This document shows positions 1 to 7,824 of a stretch of DNA of 64,000 nucleotides, one piece after another (position 1 is the stretch's first letter; each line of letters opens with the position of its first letter). The DNA is taken from positions 96,803 through 160,802 of the forward strand of contig NZ_JACSJI010000010.1 in assembly GCF_014349105.1 (NCBI RefSeq), in the 5' to 3' direction. The notes under the pieces are model-generated. The model was given only the letters and a program-made list of their open reading frames with translations. It was not told where the DNA came from and searched no databases. A program made the translations under genes and the position numbers. Source of the DNA: Caulobacter sp. 17J80-11. Lineage in GTDB: Bacteria > Pseudomonadota > Alphaproteobacteria > Caulobacterales > Caulobacteraceae.

Positions 1-261
1 GGCAAGATCCAACTGGAGGGCGCGCCGCTGGAGCTGACCCAGCGACTGGCCGGCCGGGTCTGGAAGAAGAGCATCGACAAGAGCGAGCTGGAGGCCTGCC
101 GGGCCCGCTACGAGGTGATCTCCACCCGCCTGTTCGCCGGGCGCACGATGATCCACGTGCTGGCCGACACCGATCCGGGCGACGGCTTCGAGCCGGTCCA
201 GGGCGGGCTTGAGGACGTCTACTTCTCGACGCTGTCGGCCTCGCGCCGCGCGGCCGCCTGA
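1..261 (+). CDS. ABC transporter ATP-binding protein, C-terminal end (5' truncated by window)
   Basis: The reading frame is open from base 1 and ends with TGA at 259-261, giving the last 86 residues. The sequence ends with GLEDVYFSTL, the usual tail of ABC-2 type ATPase subunits (the LEDVF/Y region after the signature and D-loop). Walker A, Walker B and the signature motif lie outside the window, so the call rests on this tail and on the next gene. A permease begins 11 bases downstream on the same strand, so the two probably form one exporter operon. The ATPase would sit on the cytoplasmic face and power the permease. The substrate is unknown. Confidence 0.75.
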   Translation, partial: GKIQLEGAPLELTQRLAGRVWKKSIDKSELEACRARYEVISTRLFAGRTMIHVLADTDPGDGFEPVQGGLEDVYFSTLSASRRAAA

Positions 262-272
262 GGCCTGTCGCC

Positions 273-3200
273 ATGTTCGGAAAGATCGCGGGCTTCGAGT
301 TCCGCTACCAGCTGCGCCAGCCCGTCTTCTGGGTGGTGGGCATCCTGTTCTTCCTGCTGTTCTTCGCCCTGATGGCGGCCGAGCAGTTCCATCTCAGCTC
401 GGGCGGCAACATCCACAAGAACGCGCCCACCGCCGTCGCCATGATGCACATGGTCGGCGCCATGTTCTTCATGTTCGTCACCACCGCCTTCGTGGCCAAC
501 GTGGTGGCGCGCGACAGCGACACGGGCTTCGGGCCGATCGTCCAGTCCACCCGCATCACCAAGTTCGACTACCTGTACGGCCGGTTCCTGGGGGCCTTCC
601 TCGCGGCGTCGGTCTGCTTCCTGAGCGTGCCGCTGGGGACCTTCGTCGGCTCCCTGGCGCCCTGGGTCGATCCCGAGACGCTGGGGGCCAATCACCTGGC
701 CGACTACGCCTACGGCTACTTCGTCATGGGCCTGCCGGGCGTGTTCCTGACCTCGGCCATCTTCTTCGCGCTGGCCACCGTCACCCGCTCGATGATGTGG
801 ACCTATGTCGGCGTCGTCGGCTTCCTCATCGCCTGGACGACGGCGGCGATCTCGCTGGACCGGCCCGAGTTCCGCGACACGATGGCGGTCGTCGAACCCT
901 TCGGCCAGGCGGCGTTCGCACAGGCGACGCGCTACTGGACCGCCGCCGAGCAGAACGCCGCCGCGCCCGCGCTGGAAGGATTCCTGCTCTGGAACCGCCT
1001 GCTGTGGACCGGGATCGGCTTCAGCATGCTGGCCCTGGCCTACGTCCTGTTCCGGTTCGAGACCAAGGGCGCCAAGGCCAAGAAGGCCGAGAAGCTGAAG
1101 CGGATGACCGAGGCCAAGGCCGAGGCCCCCGCCGCGGCCGGCCCGCTGCCCAAGCCCCGCTTCGGCGCCGCGACCGGCCTCGCGCAGCTGCGGACTCGCA
1201 CGAAGCTGGAGATGGGCCAGGTGTTCAAGAGCCCGGCCTTCTTCGTGCTGCTGGCGCTGGGCCTGTTCAATTCGATCGGCGGCCTGTGGTTCGCCGACGA
1301 GATGTACGGCTCGCAGATCCGTCCGGTGACCTCGACCGTCATCCAGACCCTGAACGGCACCTTCAGCCTGATCCCGATGATCATCGCGATCTACTACGCC
1401 GGGGAACTGGTCTGGCGGGAGCGCGACCGGCGCACCCATGAGATCATCGACGCCACCGCCTTGCCGGACTGGGCCTTCGTCGCCCCCAAGACGCTGGCCA
1501 TCGCGCTCGTGCTGGCCTCGACCCTTCTGATCAGCGTCGTGGCCGGCGTGCTGGTCCAGGCCATGAAGGGCTACGCCAACTTCGAACTCGGCAAGTACCT
1601 GCTGTGGTACGTGCTGCCTCAGGCGATCGACTTCACCCTGCTGGCCGTGCTGGCGGTGTTCATGCAGACCGTCGCGCCGCACAAGTTCGTCGGCTGGGGC
1701 CTGATGCTCCTGTTCATCATCTGGGGCTTCGCCTCGGGCAGCCTCGGCCTCGACCACAACCTGTACAACTACGCCGGCGGGCCGCGCGTGCCGCTGTCCG
1801 ACATGAACGGCCAGGGCGACTTCTGGAAGGGCGCGGCCTGGTTCCGGGCCTACTGGTCGGCCTTCGCCCTGCTGTTGCTGGTGATCAGCTACGGCCTGTG
1901 GCGGCGCGGGACCGAGACGCGCATGTGGCCGCGACTGCGCCGCCTGCCGCGGCGGCTCAGCGGCCCGGCCGGCGCGCTGGCCGTCCTGGCGGTGCTCGTC
2001 TTCGTCGGGACCGGGGCCTACATCTTCGTCAACACCAACGTCTGGAACGAGTACCGCAACAACAAGGACGAGGACCGCTACCTCGCCGACTACGAGAAGG
2101 CCCTGCTGCCGTTCGAGAAGACGCCGCAGCCGAACGTGGTCAGCGTCAAGCTCGACCTCGACCTGCACCCGCACGAGCCGCGGCTGCACGCGCTGGGCGG
2201 CTACGTGCTGGAGAACCGCACCGACAAGCCGCTCGACGCCGTGCACCTGCGCTTCGACCGCGACGTGAAGATCAAGCGCCTGGCCATGGCCGGCGCGCGG
2301 GAAGAGAAGACCAAGTACGAGCGCTTCAACTACCGGATCCTCAAGTTCGACCGGCCGCTGCAGCCGGGCGAGTTCCGCACCCTGGTGTTCGAGACCGAGC
2401 TGTCCCAGCGCGGCTTCAAGAACCGCGGCAACACCACCCGGCTGGTCGACAACGGCACCTTCGTGAGCAACGCCGAGTTCGCGCCGCAGGTCGGGATGAA
2501 CCGCAACGGCATGCTGCAGGACCGGGCCAAGCGCCGGAAGTACGGCCTGCCGCCCGAACTGCGTCCGGCCAAGCTGGAGGACGCCAGCGCCTACGGCCGC
2601 AACTACATCGGCGCCGACTGGGTCAACGCCGACATCACCGTGACCACCGACGCCGACCAGACCCCGATCGCGCCGGGCTACAAGATCAGCGACGTGACCA
2701 AGGGCGAGCGGCGCACCGCGCGCTTCCGCACCGAGGCGCCGATCCTGCACTTCTTCTCGGTGCAGTCCGCCCGGTACGAGGTGAAGAGCGAGACCTACAA
2801 GGGCGTCGAGCTCGCGGTCTACTACGACCGCCAGCATCCCTGGAACGTCGACCGGATGATCTCGTCGCTGAAGTCGGGGCTGGACTACTACCAGGCTGAG
2901 TTCGGCCCCTATCAGTTCCGCCAGGCGCGGATCATCGAGTTCCCGGGCTACGCCGACTTCGCCCAGGCCTTCGCCAACACCATGCCGTACTCCGAGGGCA
3001 TCGGCTTCGTCGCCGACTTCCGCGATCCGGAGAAGATCGACTACGTCACCTACGTGACCGCCCACGAGCTGGGCCACCAGTGGTGGGCGCACCAGATCAT
3101 CGGCGCCGACGTGCAGGGCTCGACCTCGCTGTCGGAGACCCTGGCCCAGTACTCGGCCCTGATGGTGATGGAGAAGACCTACGGGCCGGACAAGATCCGC

Positions 3201-3854
3201 AAGTTCCTGAAGTACGAGCTGGACAACTATCTGCGCTCGCGCGGCGGCGACGTGATCGGCGAGATGCCGCTGATGCGGGTGGAGAACCAGGGCTACGTCC
3301 ACTACCGCAAGGGCTCGCTGGTCATGTACCTGCTGAAGGACGAGATCGGCGAGGAGGCGGTCAACCGCGCGCTCCGCAACCTGCTCCAGAAGCACGCCTT
3401 CAAGGGCGCGCCCTACCCGACCTCGAAGGACCTGGTGGCGGCGCTGCGCGCCGAGGCCGGGCCCGAGCACCAGCAGCTGATCACCGACCTGTTCGAGAAG
3501 ATCACGCTCTACGACCTGAAGGCCAAGGACCTGAAGTCGAAGAAGCGGGCCGACGGCAAGTGGGACGTGACGGTGACGGTGGAGGCGCGAAAGCTCTACG
3601 CCGACGCCAAGGGGGCGGAGACCGCCGCCCCGATCCTGGGCGAGAGCTTCGACCTGGGCCTGTTCACCGCCGAGCCGGGCAAGAAGGACTTCGACAAGTC
3701 CGACGTGATCCTGTTCGAGCGCCGGCCGGTGAAGTCGGGCCGCCAGACCTTCACCTTCACGGTGGACAAGGCGCCGACCTGGGCGGGCGTGGACCCGTAC
3801 AACAAGCGCATCGACCGCAACTCGGACGACAACCTGACCAAGGCCGGGGCGTAG
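273..3854 (+). CDS. ABC-2 permease fused to M1 family aminopeptidase
   Basis: This 1193-residue protein has two blocks of ABC-2 type membrane segments (about residues 17-260 and 310-560), a last membrane span near 568-590, then an M1 metallopeptidase region. The zinc motif HELGH is at 931-935 and a second acidic ligand candidate lies in SETLAQYSAL (E955). The exopeptidase GAMEN position reads MPYSEGIGF (E908). E955 is 20 residues after H935, one more than in classical M1 enzymes; I recall related ABC-M1 fusions sharing this SETLAQYS form. The peptidase should be extracytoplasmic. The start lies 11 bases after the ATPase stop, so the pair is likely co-transcribed. A role in peptide export plus trimming is inference. 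A strong terminator follows. Confidence 0.9.
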   Translation: MFGKIAGFEFRYQLRQPVFWVVGILFFLLFFALMAAEQFHLSSGGNIHKNAPTAVAMMHMVGAMFFMFVTTAFVANVVARDSDTGFGPIVQSTRITKFDYLYGRFLGAFLAASVCFLSVPLGTFVGSLAPWVDPETLGANHLADYAYGYFVMGLPGVFLTSAIFFALATVTRSMMWTYVGVVGFLIAWTTAAISLDRPEFRDTMAVVEPFGQAAFAQATRYWTAAEQNAAAPALEGFLLWNRLLWTGIGFSMLALAYVLFRFETKGAKAKKAEKLKRMTEAKAEAPAAAGPLPKPRFGAATGLAQLRTRTKLEMGQVFKSPAFFVLLALGLFNSIGGLWFADEMYGSQIRPVTSTVIQTLNGTFSLIPMIIAIYYAGELVWRERDRRTHEIIDATALPDWAFVAPKTLAIALVLASTLLISVVAGVLVQAMKGYANFELGKYLLWYVLPQAIDFTLLAVLAVFMQTVAPHKFVGWGLMLLFIIWGFASGSLGLDHNLYNYAGGPRVPLSDMNGQGDFWKGAAWFRAYWSAFALLLLVISYGLWRRGTETRMWPRLRRLPRRLSGPAGALAVLAVLVFVGTGAYIFVNTNVWNEYRNNKDEDRYLADYEKALLPFEKTPQPNVVSVKLDLDLHPHEPRLHALGGYVLENRTDKPLDAVHLRFDRDVKIKRLAMAGAREEKTKYERFNYRILKFDRPLQPGEFRTLVFETELSQRGFKNRGNTTRLVDNGTFVSNAEFAPQVGMNRNGMLQDRAKRRKYGLPPELRPAKLEDASAYGRNYIGADWVNADITVTTDADQTPIAPGYKISDVTKGERRTARFRTEAPILHFFSVQSARYEVKSETYKGVELAVYYDRQHPWNVDRMISSLKSGLDYYQAEFGPYQFRQARIIEFPGYADFAQAFANTMPYSEGIGFVADFRDPEKIDYVTYVTAHELGHQWWAHQIIGADVQGSTSLSETLAQYSALMVMEKTYGPDKIRKFLKYELDNYLRSRGGDVIGEMPLMRVENQGYVHYRKGSLVMYLLKDEIGEEAVNRALRNLLQKHAFKGAPYPTSKDLVAALRAEAGPEHQQLITDLFEKITLYDLKAKDLKSKKRADGKWDVTVTVEARKLYADAKGAETAAPILGESFDLGLFTAEPGKKDFDKSDVILFERRPVKSGRQTFTFTVDKAPTWAGVDPYNKRIDRNSDDNLTKAGA

Positions 3855-3879
3855 GGGTTCGAGCGCTGAAGGACTGAGA

Positions 3880-3906
3880 GGGGCGGCTTCGGCCGCCCCT
3901 TTTTTG
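3880..3906 (+). terminator. Rho-independent terminator
   Basis: An 8-bp GC stem (GGGGCGGC / GCCGCCCC) closes on a TTCG tetraloop and is followed by a run of seven T. It lies 25 bases after the permease-peptidase stop and ends that operon. Confidence 0.9.
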
Positions 3907-3912
3907 TTTGCT

Positions 3913-3935
3913 CCCTCTCCCCTTGCGGGAGAGGG
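3913..3935. repeat. Family A palindromic repeat, minimal unit
   Basis: Perfect hairpin CCCTCTCCCC-TTG-CGGGAGAGGG. This is the tip sequence that bounds every larger family A element in the window, here present alone. Confidence 0.8.
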
Positions 3936-3947
3936 TTCGCGTTAATC

Positions 3948-4088
3948 CGTCATCCCGGCCGTAGCGGAGCGAAGCGCAGCGGAGAGCCGGGACCCAGCAA
4001 GCGCGACGCGTGTTGCAGCCCGCGTCTCGCAGCGTTCAGGTCGAGTTGCTGGGTCCCGGATAAGCGCTGCGCGCTTTCCGGGATGACG
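3948..4088. repeat. Large imperfect palindrome bounded by CGTCATCCCGG / CCGGGATGACG
   Basis: The 141-base element starts CGTCATCCCGG and ends CCGGGATGACG. Inner arms GGGACCCAGCAA and TTGCTGGGTCCC are also complementary, so it can fold as one long stem. It contains the CGGAGCGAAGCG word also found in family A interiors. It fills the gap between two convergent genes and encodes nothing I can recognise. Confidence 0.75.
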
Positions 4089-4117
4089 GTCGTTAAATGC
4101 GATAGGCCGCGGGATCT

Positions 4118-5230
4118 TCACGCGTTCGCCGGCTTGGGTGGGCGGTAGAGCTTGCTCCAGTAGAAGTCCTGCACCATCCGCGAGGCCCTGGAGCGCACCG
4201 CCTTCAGGGCGGCGCGGCCGGCCAGGGAGTTCCCCCGGACCAGGCGCAGCAGGGCGCGCTGGCGGCCGCCCATCCTGGCCTTGTACTCCTCGTCGCCGTG
4301 GCCGAAGTCGAAGCTGCGGATGCCCGCGCCGTAGCACCAGCCGATCAGCTCCTCCATCAGAAGCCGCCCCGGGGAGAGCCTGGCCACCGGCCCGGCCTCA
4401 TAGGTCGGCATCAGCCAGTAGAAGGTGTCGCTGGAGACCATGCCCAGGTGCGTCGCCACGATCCGGTCGCCGACCTTCAGGGCCGAGAGGTGGGCCTGCT
4501 GACCGAAGTCCTCGCGGGCGGCGACCTGGGAGAAGTAGGCGCTCCAGCCGGGCGTCTGGAAGTAGTCCTTGCCGGCGGTCTCCAGGTAGCGCCGGGTCTT
4601 CTGCTCGACCATGGCGTCGAAGAACTGGCGCGCGACCAGCGGCTCCCGGGCGATCTCGAACGACACCGGCCCCAGGTCCTGCAGGCGGCGGCGCTTGCGG
4701 CGGCTGTCGACGGCGTAGGGGTTCAGGCCGCGCTGGTAGTCGTCGTAGGCGCCGTCGAGCGGCAGGGCCCAGCCGGACTCCGAGCTCGAGCCAGACAGCC
4801 AGCGCAGCGGGTTCGGCTTGCCCTCGATCTCGGCCGGCATCTTGTCGAGGTCGGCGATGTCGAAGGCCGGCAGGGCCGCGCGCAGGGCGGCCCACAGCGC
4901 CTGGGCGCCCTCCCAGTCGATCTCTCCCGCGGCCGGGCCGAGCCGCACCGGGCCGGCGTAGTCGACCACGCCGCCGTCCAGGAAGGTGAGGGTCTTGAGG
5001 CCGTAGCGGCGCTCCAGCCCCAGCGGCAGCAGCATGACGCGGCGGCCGTCGTCGGCGCCGACCCGCACGAACACCGGCTCGGTGCGCCGGGCCTGGCCCA
5101 TGGTGTCCAGCCACAGCGACAGATAGGCCGGCGACTGGAACAGGCAGGCCGCGCCGGGGTCGCCGCCGGCCGGCTCGGCCCAGGCCGCGGCCCACTGCGA
5201 AAAGCTCAGGGTCTCGACCTTGAACGCCAT
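4118..5230 (-). CDS. GNAT/FemAB-like acetyltransferase (CelD/BcsL, BioF2-like family)
   Basis: The 370-residue protein has the two-lobed acetyltransferase pattern of the CelD/BcsL group: an N-terminal FQSPAYLSLW segment, a middle RRKRRRLQDLGPVSFEIA segment, and a C-terminal GNAT core with LMPTYEAGPVARLSPGRLLM and SFDFGHGDEEYKARM. Members are usually soluble and acetylate or acylate polysaccharide or peptidoglycan precursors. In Caulobacter the holdfast-modifying HfsK belongs to this broad family, so a polysaccharide-modifying role is plausible; orthology cannot be shown here. It stands alone, convergent with the upstream operon and divergent from the dioxygenase gene. ATG at 5228-5230 is the only good start. 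Confidence 0.75.
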   Translation of the reverse strand: MAFKVETLSFSQWAAAWAEPAGGDPGAACLFQSPAYLSLWLDTMGQARRTEPVFVRVGADDGRRVMLLPLGLERRYGLKTLTFLDGGVVDYAGPVRLGPAAGEIDWEGAQALWAALRAALPAFDIADLDKMPAEIEGKPNPLRWLSGSSSESGWALPLDGAYDDYQRGLNPYAVDSRRKRRRLQDLGPVSFEIAREPLVARQFFDAMVEQKTRRYLETAGKDYFQTPGWSAYFSQVAAREDFGQQAHLSALKVGDRIVATHLGMVSSDTFYWLMPTYEAGPVARLSPGRLLMEELIGWCYGAGIRSFDFGHGDEEYKARMGGRQRALLRLVRGNSLAGRAALKAVRSRASRMVQDFYWSKLYRPPKPANA

Positions 5231-5312
5231 GTCAGCTCCCCGTCCGCCAGGCCCCGAGCTGAGCGGTGATGGAGCGGAACAGCGGGTGCGGGGGGTATGT
5301 TCCGGGAACGCC

Positions 5313-5498
5313 AGATCTCCCCCCTCTGGGGGGAGCCGCCCGCGCAGCGGGCGTGGGGGCTCCAGCGGAGCGCGGCGTGAGCCGCCTCACATCCCGTCAC
5401 CCTCGGGACAAGCCCGAGGGTGACGATGTGGGATCGTCGCGCTCCGCTGGAGGCCCCCACGCCGCCTTCGGCGGCTGCTCCTCCGAGGGGGGAGATCT
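5313..5498. repeat. Family B/C composite palindrome bounded by AGATCT
   Basis: The element begins AGATCTCCCCCCTCTGGGG and ends with the complementary GAGGGGGGAGATCT. Inside are mirrored GCTCCAGCGGAGCGCG / CGCGCTCCGCTGGAGGC arms and a CACCCTCGGGACAAGCCCGA core hairpin. It occupies nearly all of the 314-base gap between the acetyltransferase and the dioxygenase gene. Reading frames can extend through it, but the gene start is downstream. Confidence 0.85.
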
Positions 5499-5544
5499 TA
5501 GGTTGCCCTTGGCGCCCCGCCTCGGCTCTGGTCTGTTCCGGCGC

Positions 5545-6648
5545 ATGAACGCTTCCGCTCCCATCACCGTCGAGGCCCTGTATCAGCGGGCCCTGGCCGG
5601 CGACACCGCCGCCCAGTTCGCCCTGGCCCGCGTACTGGACCGCGAGGGCCGCCACGACCAGGCGGTGGCCTGGCTGCAGCGGGCGGCCGACGCGGGCGAT
5701 GCGGCCGCGGCCGGCTGGCTGGGCGCGCGCCTCTTGGTCGGGCGGGCCGCCCCGTTCGCGCCCGACGCCGGCGCGGCCCTGGTCGAGCGCGCGGCGCAGG
5801 GAGGCTCGGCCGAGGCGCAAGTGCGGCTTTCGGTGCTGGCCGCCACCGGCGCCGGCCGGCCGCAGGACTGGACGGCGGCGCTGGACTGGCTGGCCCGCGC
5901 CGCCCAGGGCGGCGACGCCGGCGCGCGCACCCAGCTGGCCCTGCTGGCCGCCCTGTCGTCCCGCCCGGCCATCCCGGGCGCGGTCGACCCGTGGGCGACG
6001 GCGCGCGCGCAGATCAGCCTGGACGCCTGGCTGACCCCGCCGCCGGCCGAAGTGCTGTGCGAGACCCCGCACGTGGCCCGCCTGCCGGGCTTCCTGCATC
6101 CGGCCATCTGCGACTGGCTGATCGAGCGGGTGCGCCCGCGCCTGGCCCCGGCCCGGGTCTATGACGCCGAGGCCGGCGGGCGGCGCGAGCACGAGATGCG
6201 CTCCAACACCGGAGCCGGCTTCGGCCTGCTGGACACCGACCTGATCCTGGCCCTGGTGCGCGCCCGCGCCGCCGCCGCCGCCGGCGTGCCGGCCGCGGTG
6301 CTGGAGCCGACCAACGTGCTGCACTACGAGGTCGGCCAGACCTTCGAGCCGCACTTCGACTTCGTCGATCCGGAGGTGGCGCACTTCGCCGACGACCTGC
6401 GCCTGCGCGGCCAGCGCACCACGACCCTGCTGGTCTATCTGAACGACGACTTCGAGGGCGGCGAGACCGCCTTCCCCGACGCCGGCCGCAGCTTCCGCGG
6501 GGCCAAGGGCGACGCGCTGATCTTCCGCAACGTCGACGCCGAGGGGCGCCCGGACCGGGCCAGCCTGCACGCCGGGACGCCGCCGACGCGGGGCGAGAAG
6601 TGGCTGCTGTCGCAGTGGATCCGCGACCGGGCGCAGCCGATCGTTTGA
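5545..6648 (+). CDS. 2OG-Fe(II) oxygenase, prolyl 4-hydroxylase-like, with Sel1-like repeats
   Basis: The 367-residue protein has N-terminal Sel1/TPR-like helical repeats (AGDTAAQFALARVLDREG, AGDAAAAGWLGARLLVG, GGSAEAQVRLSVLAATG, GGDAGARTQLALLAAL; residues about 15-140). A double-stranded beta-helix dioxygenase domain follows. The iron ligands read H270 and D272 (PHFDF) and H342 (LHAG), with K352 as the expected 2-oxoglutarate contact (GEKWLLSQW). YLNDDFEGGETAFP is typical of bacterial P4H proteins. The likely reaction is 2-oxoglutarate- and O2-dependent hydroxylation of a protein or peptide; the substrate is unknown. ATG at 5545 was chosen because the longer upstream frame reads through repeat DNA. 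Confidence 0.85.
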   Translation: MNASAPITVEALYQRALAGDTAAQFALARVLDREGRHDQAVAWLQRAADAGDAAAAGWLGARLLVGRAAPFAPDAGAALVERAAQGGSAEAQVRLSVLAATGAGRPQDWTAALDWLARAAQGGDAGARTQLALLAALSSRPAIPGAVDPWATARAQISLDAWLTPPPAEVLCETPHVARLPGFLHPAICDWLIERVRPRLAPARVYDAEAGGRREHEMRSNTGAGFGLLDTDLILALVRARAAAAAGVPAAVLEPTNVLHYEVGQTFEPHFDFVDPEVAHFADDLRLRGQRTTTLLVYLNDDFEGGETAFPDAGRSFRGAKGDALIFRNVDAEGRPDRASLHAGTPPTRGEKWLLSQWIRDRAQPIV

Positions 6649-6658
6649 GCGCGGCGGC

Positions 6659-6918
6659 AGATCTCCCCCCTTGGGGGAGCCGCCCGCGCAGCGGGCGTGG
6701 GGCCTCCAGCGGAGTGCGAGCTATCCACGTCGTCACCCTCGGGCTTGTCCCGAGGGCCCAGCGTTCAGCGCGCAATACGGCCCGACACGTTCGCGCACCG
6801 GATGACTGGGCCCTCGGACAAGCCCGAGGGTGACGGGTGGTGGAGCGGAGCTCGCGCGCTCCGCTGGAGCCCCCCATCGCCGCTTACGCGGCTCCCTCCC
6901 CCCGGCGGAGGGAGATCT
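6659..6918. repeat. Family B/C composite palindrome, full length
   Basis: This 260-base copy has the complete plan: AGATCT tip, CCGCCCGCGCAGCGGGCG hairpin, CTCCAGCGGA arm, then TCACCCTCGGGCTTGTCCCG, a spacer containing CCAGCGTTCAGC, CTGGGCCCTCGGACAAGCCC, and the mirrored arm ending AGATCT. It fills the gap between the convergent dioxygenase and copper-protein genes. Confidence 0.85.
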
Positions 6919-6927
6919 ATTCGCCCC

Positions 6928-7344
6928 CTACTGCACCGTCGCCTGCAGCATGGTCAGGGCCTGGCGGCAGAGGTCTTCGCACCGGTGGCAGGCGTCGGCG
7001 CACAGGCGGCAGTGCGGGTGGTCGGCGGCGTGCATCGAACACTCCTGGGCGCAGGTGGCGCAGGCGGTGGCGCAGGTCTCCAGCAGGCGGATCAGGGTCG
7101 GCGTGTTGGCCCCGGTGCGGCGCGTGGCGGTCGAGCCGGTCGCCAGGCAGATGTCGGCGCAGTCGAGGTCCAGCCGGATGCACTGGCGCAGGCGCACCAC
7201 GTCGTCCTCGCCCAGGCACGCGTCGGCGCAGGCGATGCAGATCTGGGCGCAGTCGTAAGCCGCCTCCACGCAGCGGGTCAGGATCTCCTGCCCCGGCCCG
7301 CCGCGGGCCTGGGGATGCAGGGTCATCATCTGCTGGACGTGCAT
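6928..7344 (-). CDS. Cys-rich four-helix-bundle copper-storage-like protein
   Basis: The 138-residue protein carries 17 cysteines, spaced every three or four residues along predicted helices (CVEAAYDCAQICIACADAC, CIRLDLDCADIC, CATACATCAQEC, HCRLCADACHRCEDLC). This is the pattern of Csp-type copper storage proteins and the related DUF326 family, in which Cys line the inside of a four-helix bundle and bind many Cu(I) ions. It has no signal peptide, so it should be cytosolic. ATG is at 7342-7344 with GGAG about 8 bases upstream. Nothing in the neighbourhood is an obvious copper gene. Metal choice is inferred from the family. Confidence 0.85.
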   Translation of the reverse strand: MHVQQMMTLHPQARGGPGQEILTRCVEAAYDCAQICIACADACLGEDDVVRLRQCIRLDLDCADICLATGSTATRRTGANTPTLIRLLETCATACATCAQECSMHAADHPHCRLCADACHRCEDLCRQALTMLQATVQ

Positions 7345-7487
7345 GGGGGACGCTCCGGGACTGGCGGTGTGGGAAGTGCGCCGGCAACGGGCGCGCGGGG
7401 GGCGCGGTTCCGGGGGTTTTGGCGTTTTGTCCGAACAGGATTTCCCGGGGCGGCGGGAAAAATGTTCACTTAATGTTCTCTTTTTGC

Positions 7488-7516
7488 TTGACCGGCCCGG
7501 GGCGGTCGGCTATCCC
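7488..7516 (+). promoter_or_regulatory. Possible housekeeping promoter
   Basis: TTGACC at 7488-7493 and GCTATCC at 7509-7515 resemble the Caulobacter sigma-73 elements. They point toward the small terminase gene, about 310 bases downstream, with a family A repeat in between. Identified by eye only. Confidence 0.3.
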
Positions 7517-7587
7517 CCCGACACGGTGGACGGCTGCGCCTGAGGCGCGGGCTGACCGGATTTCTCCTGACATTGCGACCGCGTGAA

Positions 7588-7802
7588 CCTTCTCCCCTTG
7601 AGGGAGAAGGAGGGACCCGCGCGCCGGAGCGAAGCGCAGGCCTGCGCGGGAGAATGAGGGGTTTCGCGACCTCTCGGCCCAGCGGCGGCTTGGCGCGAGC
7701 TCGGAGAGCGCAGCGCGACCCCTCATCCTCCCGCGCGGACCTCCGGCCCGAAAGGGCCTCCGGTGCGCGGGCTCCGTCCTTCTCCCTCAAGGGGAGAAGG
7801 GT
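7588..7802. repeat. Family A palindromic element, full length
   Basis: Starts CCTTCTCCCCTTGAGGGAGA and ends with its complement TCTCCCTCAAGGGGAGAAGG. The interior holds CGCCGGAGCGAAGCG, ATGAGGGGTTTCGCGAC and mirrored GCGCGACCCCTCATCCTCCC. It fills most of the 480-base gap between the copper-protein start and the small terminase; the rest is promoter-like and otherwise unremarkable. Confidence 0.85.
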
Positions 7803-7824
7803 TCTGAAAGCTTGGAGCTCCCCC

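Noticed and set aside
219..3470. 1083-codon open frame on the minus strand
   Set aside because: Antisense to the permease-M1 gene; composition is of His/Arg/Gly/Val shadow type and no domain is seen. The plus-strand gene has catalytic motifs.
5266..5544. N-terminal extension of the dioxygenase gene
   Set aside because: This part of the frame reads through a family B/C palindrome; the ATG at 5545 begins the domain.
7573..7824. N-terminal extension of the small terminase
   Set aside because: Encoded by a family A repeat; the ATG at 7825 is better placed.
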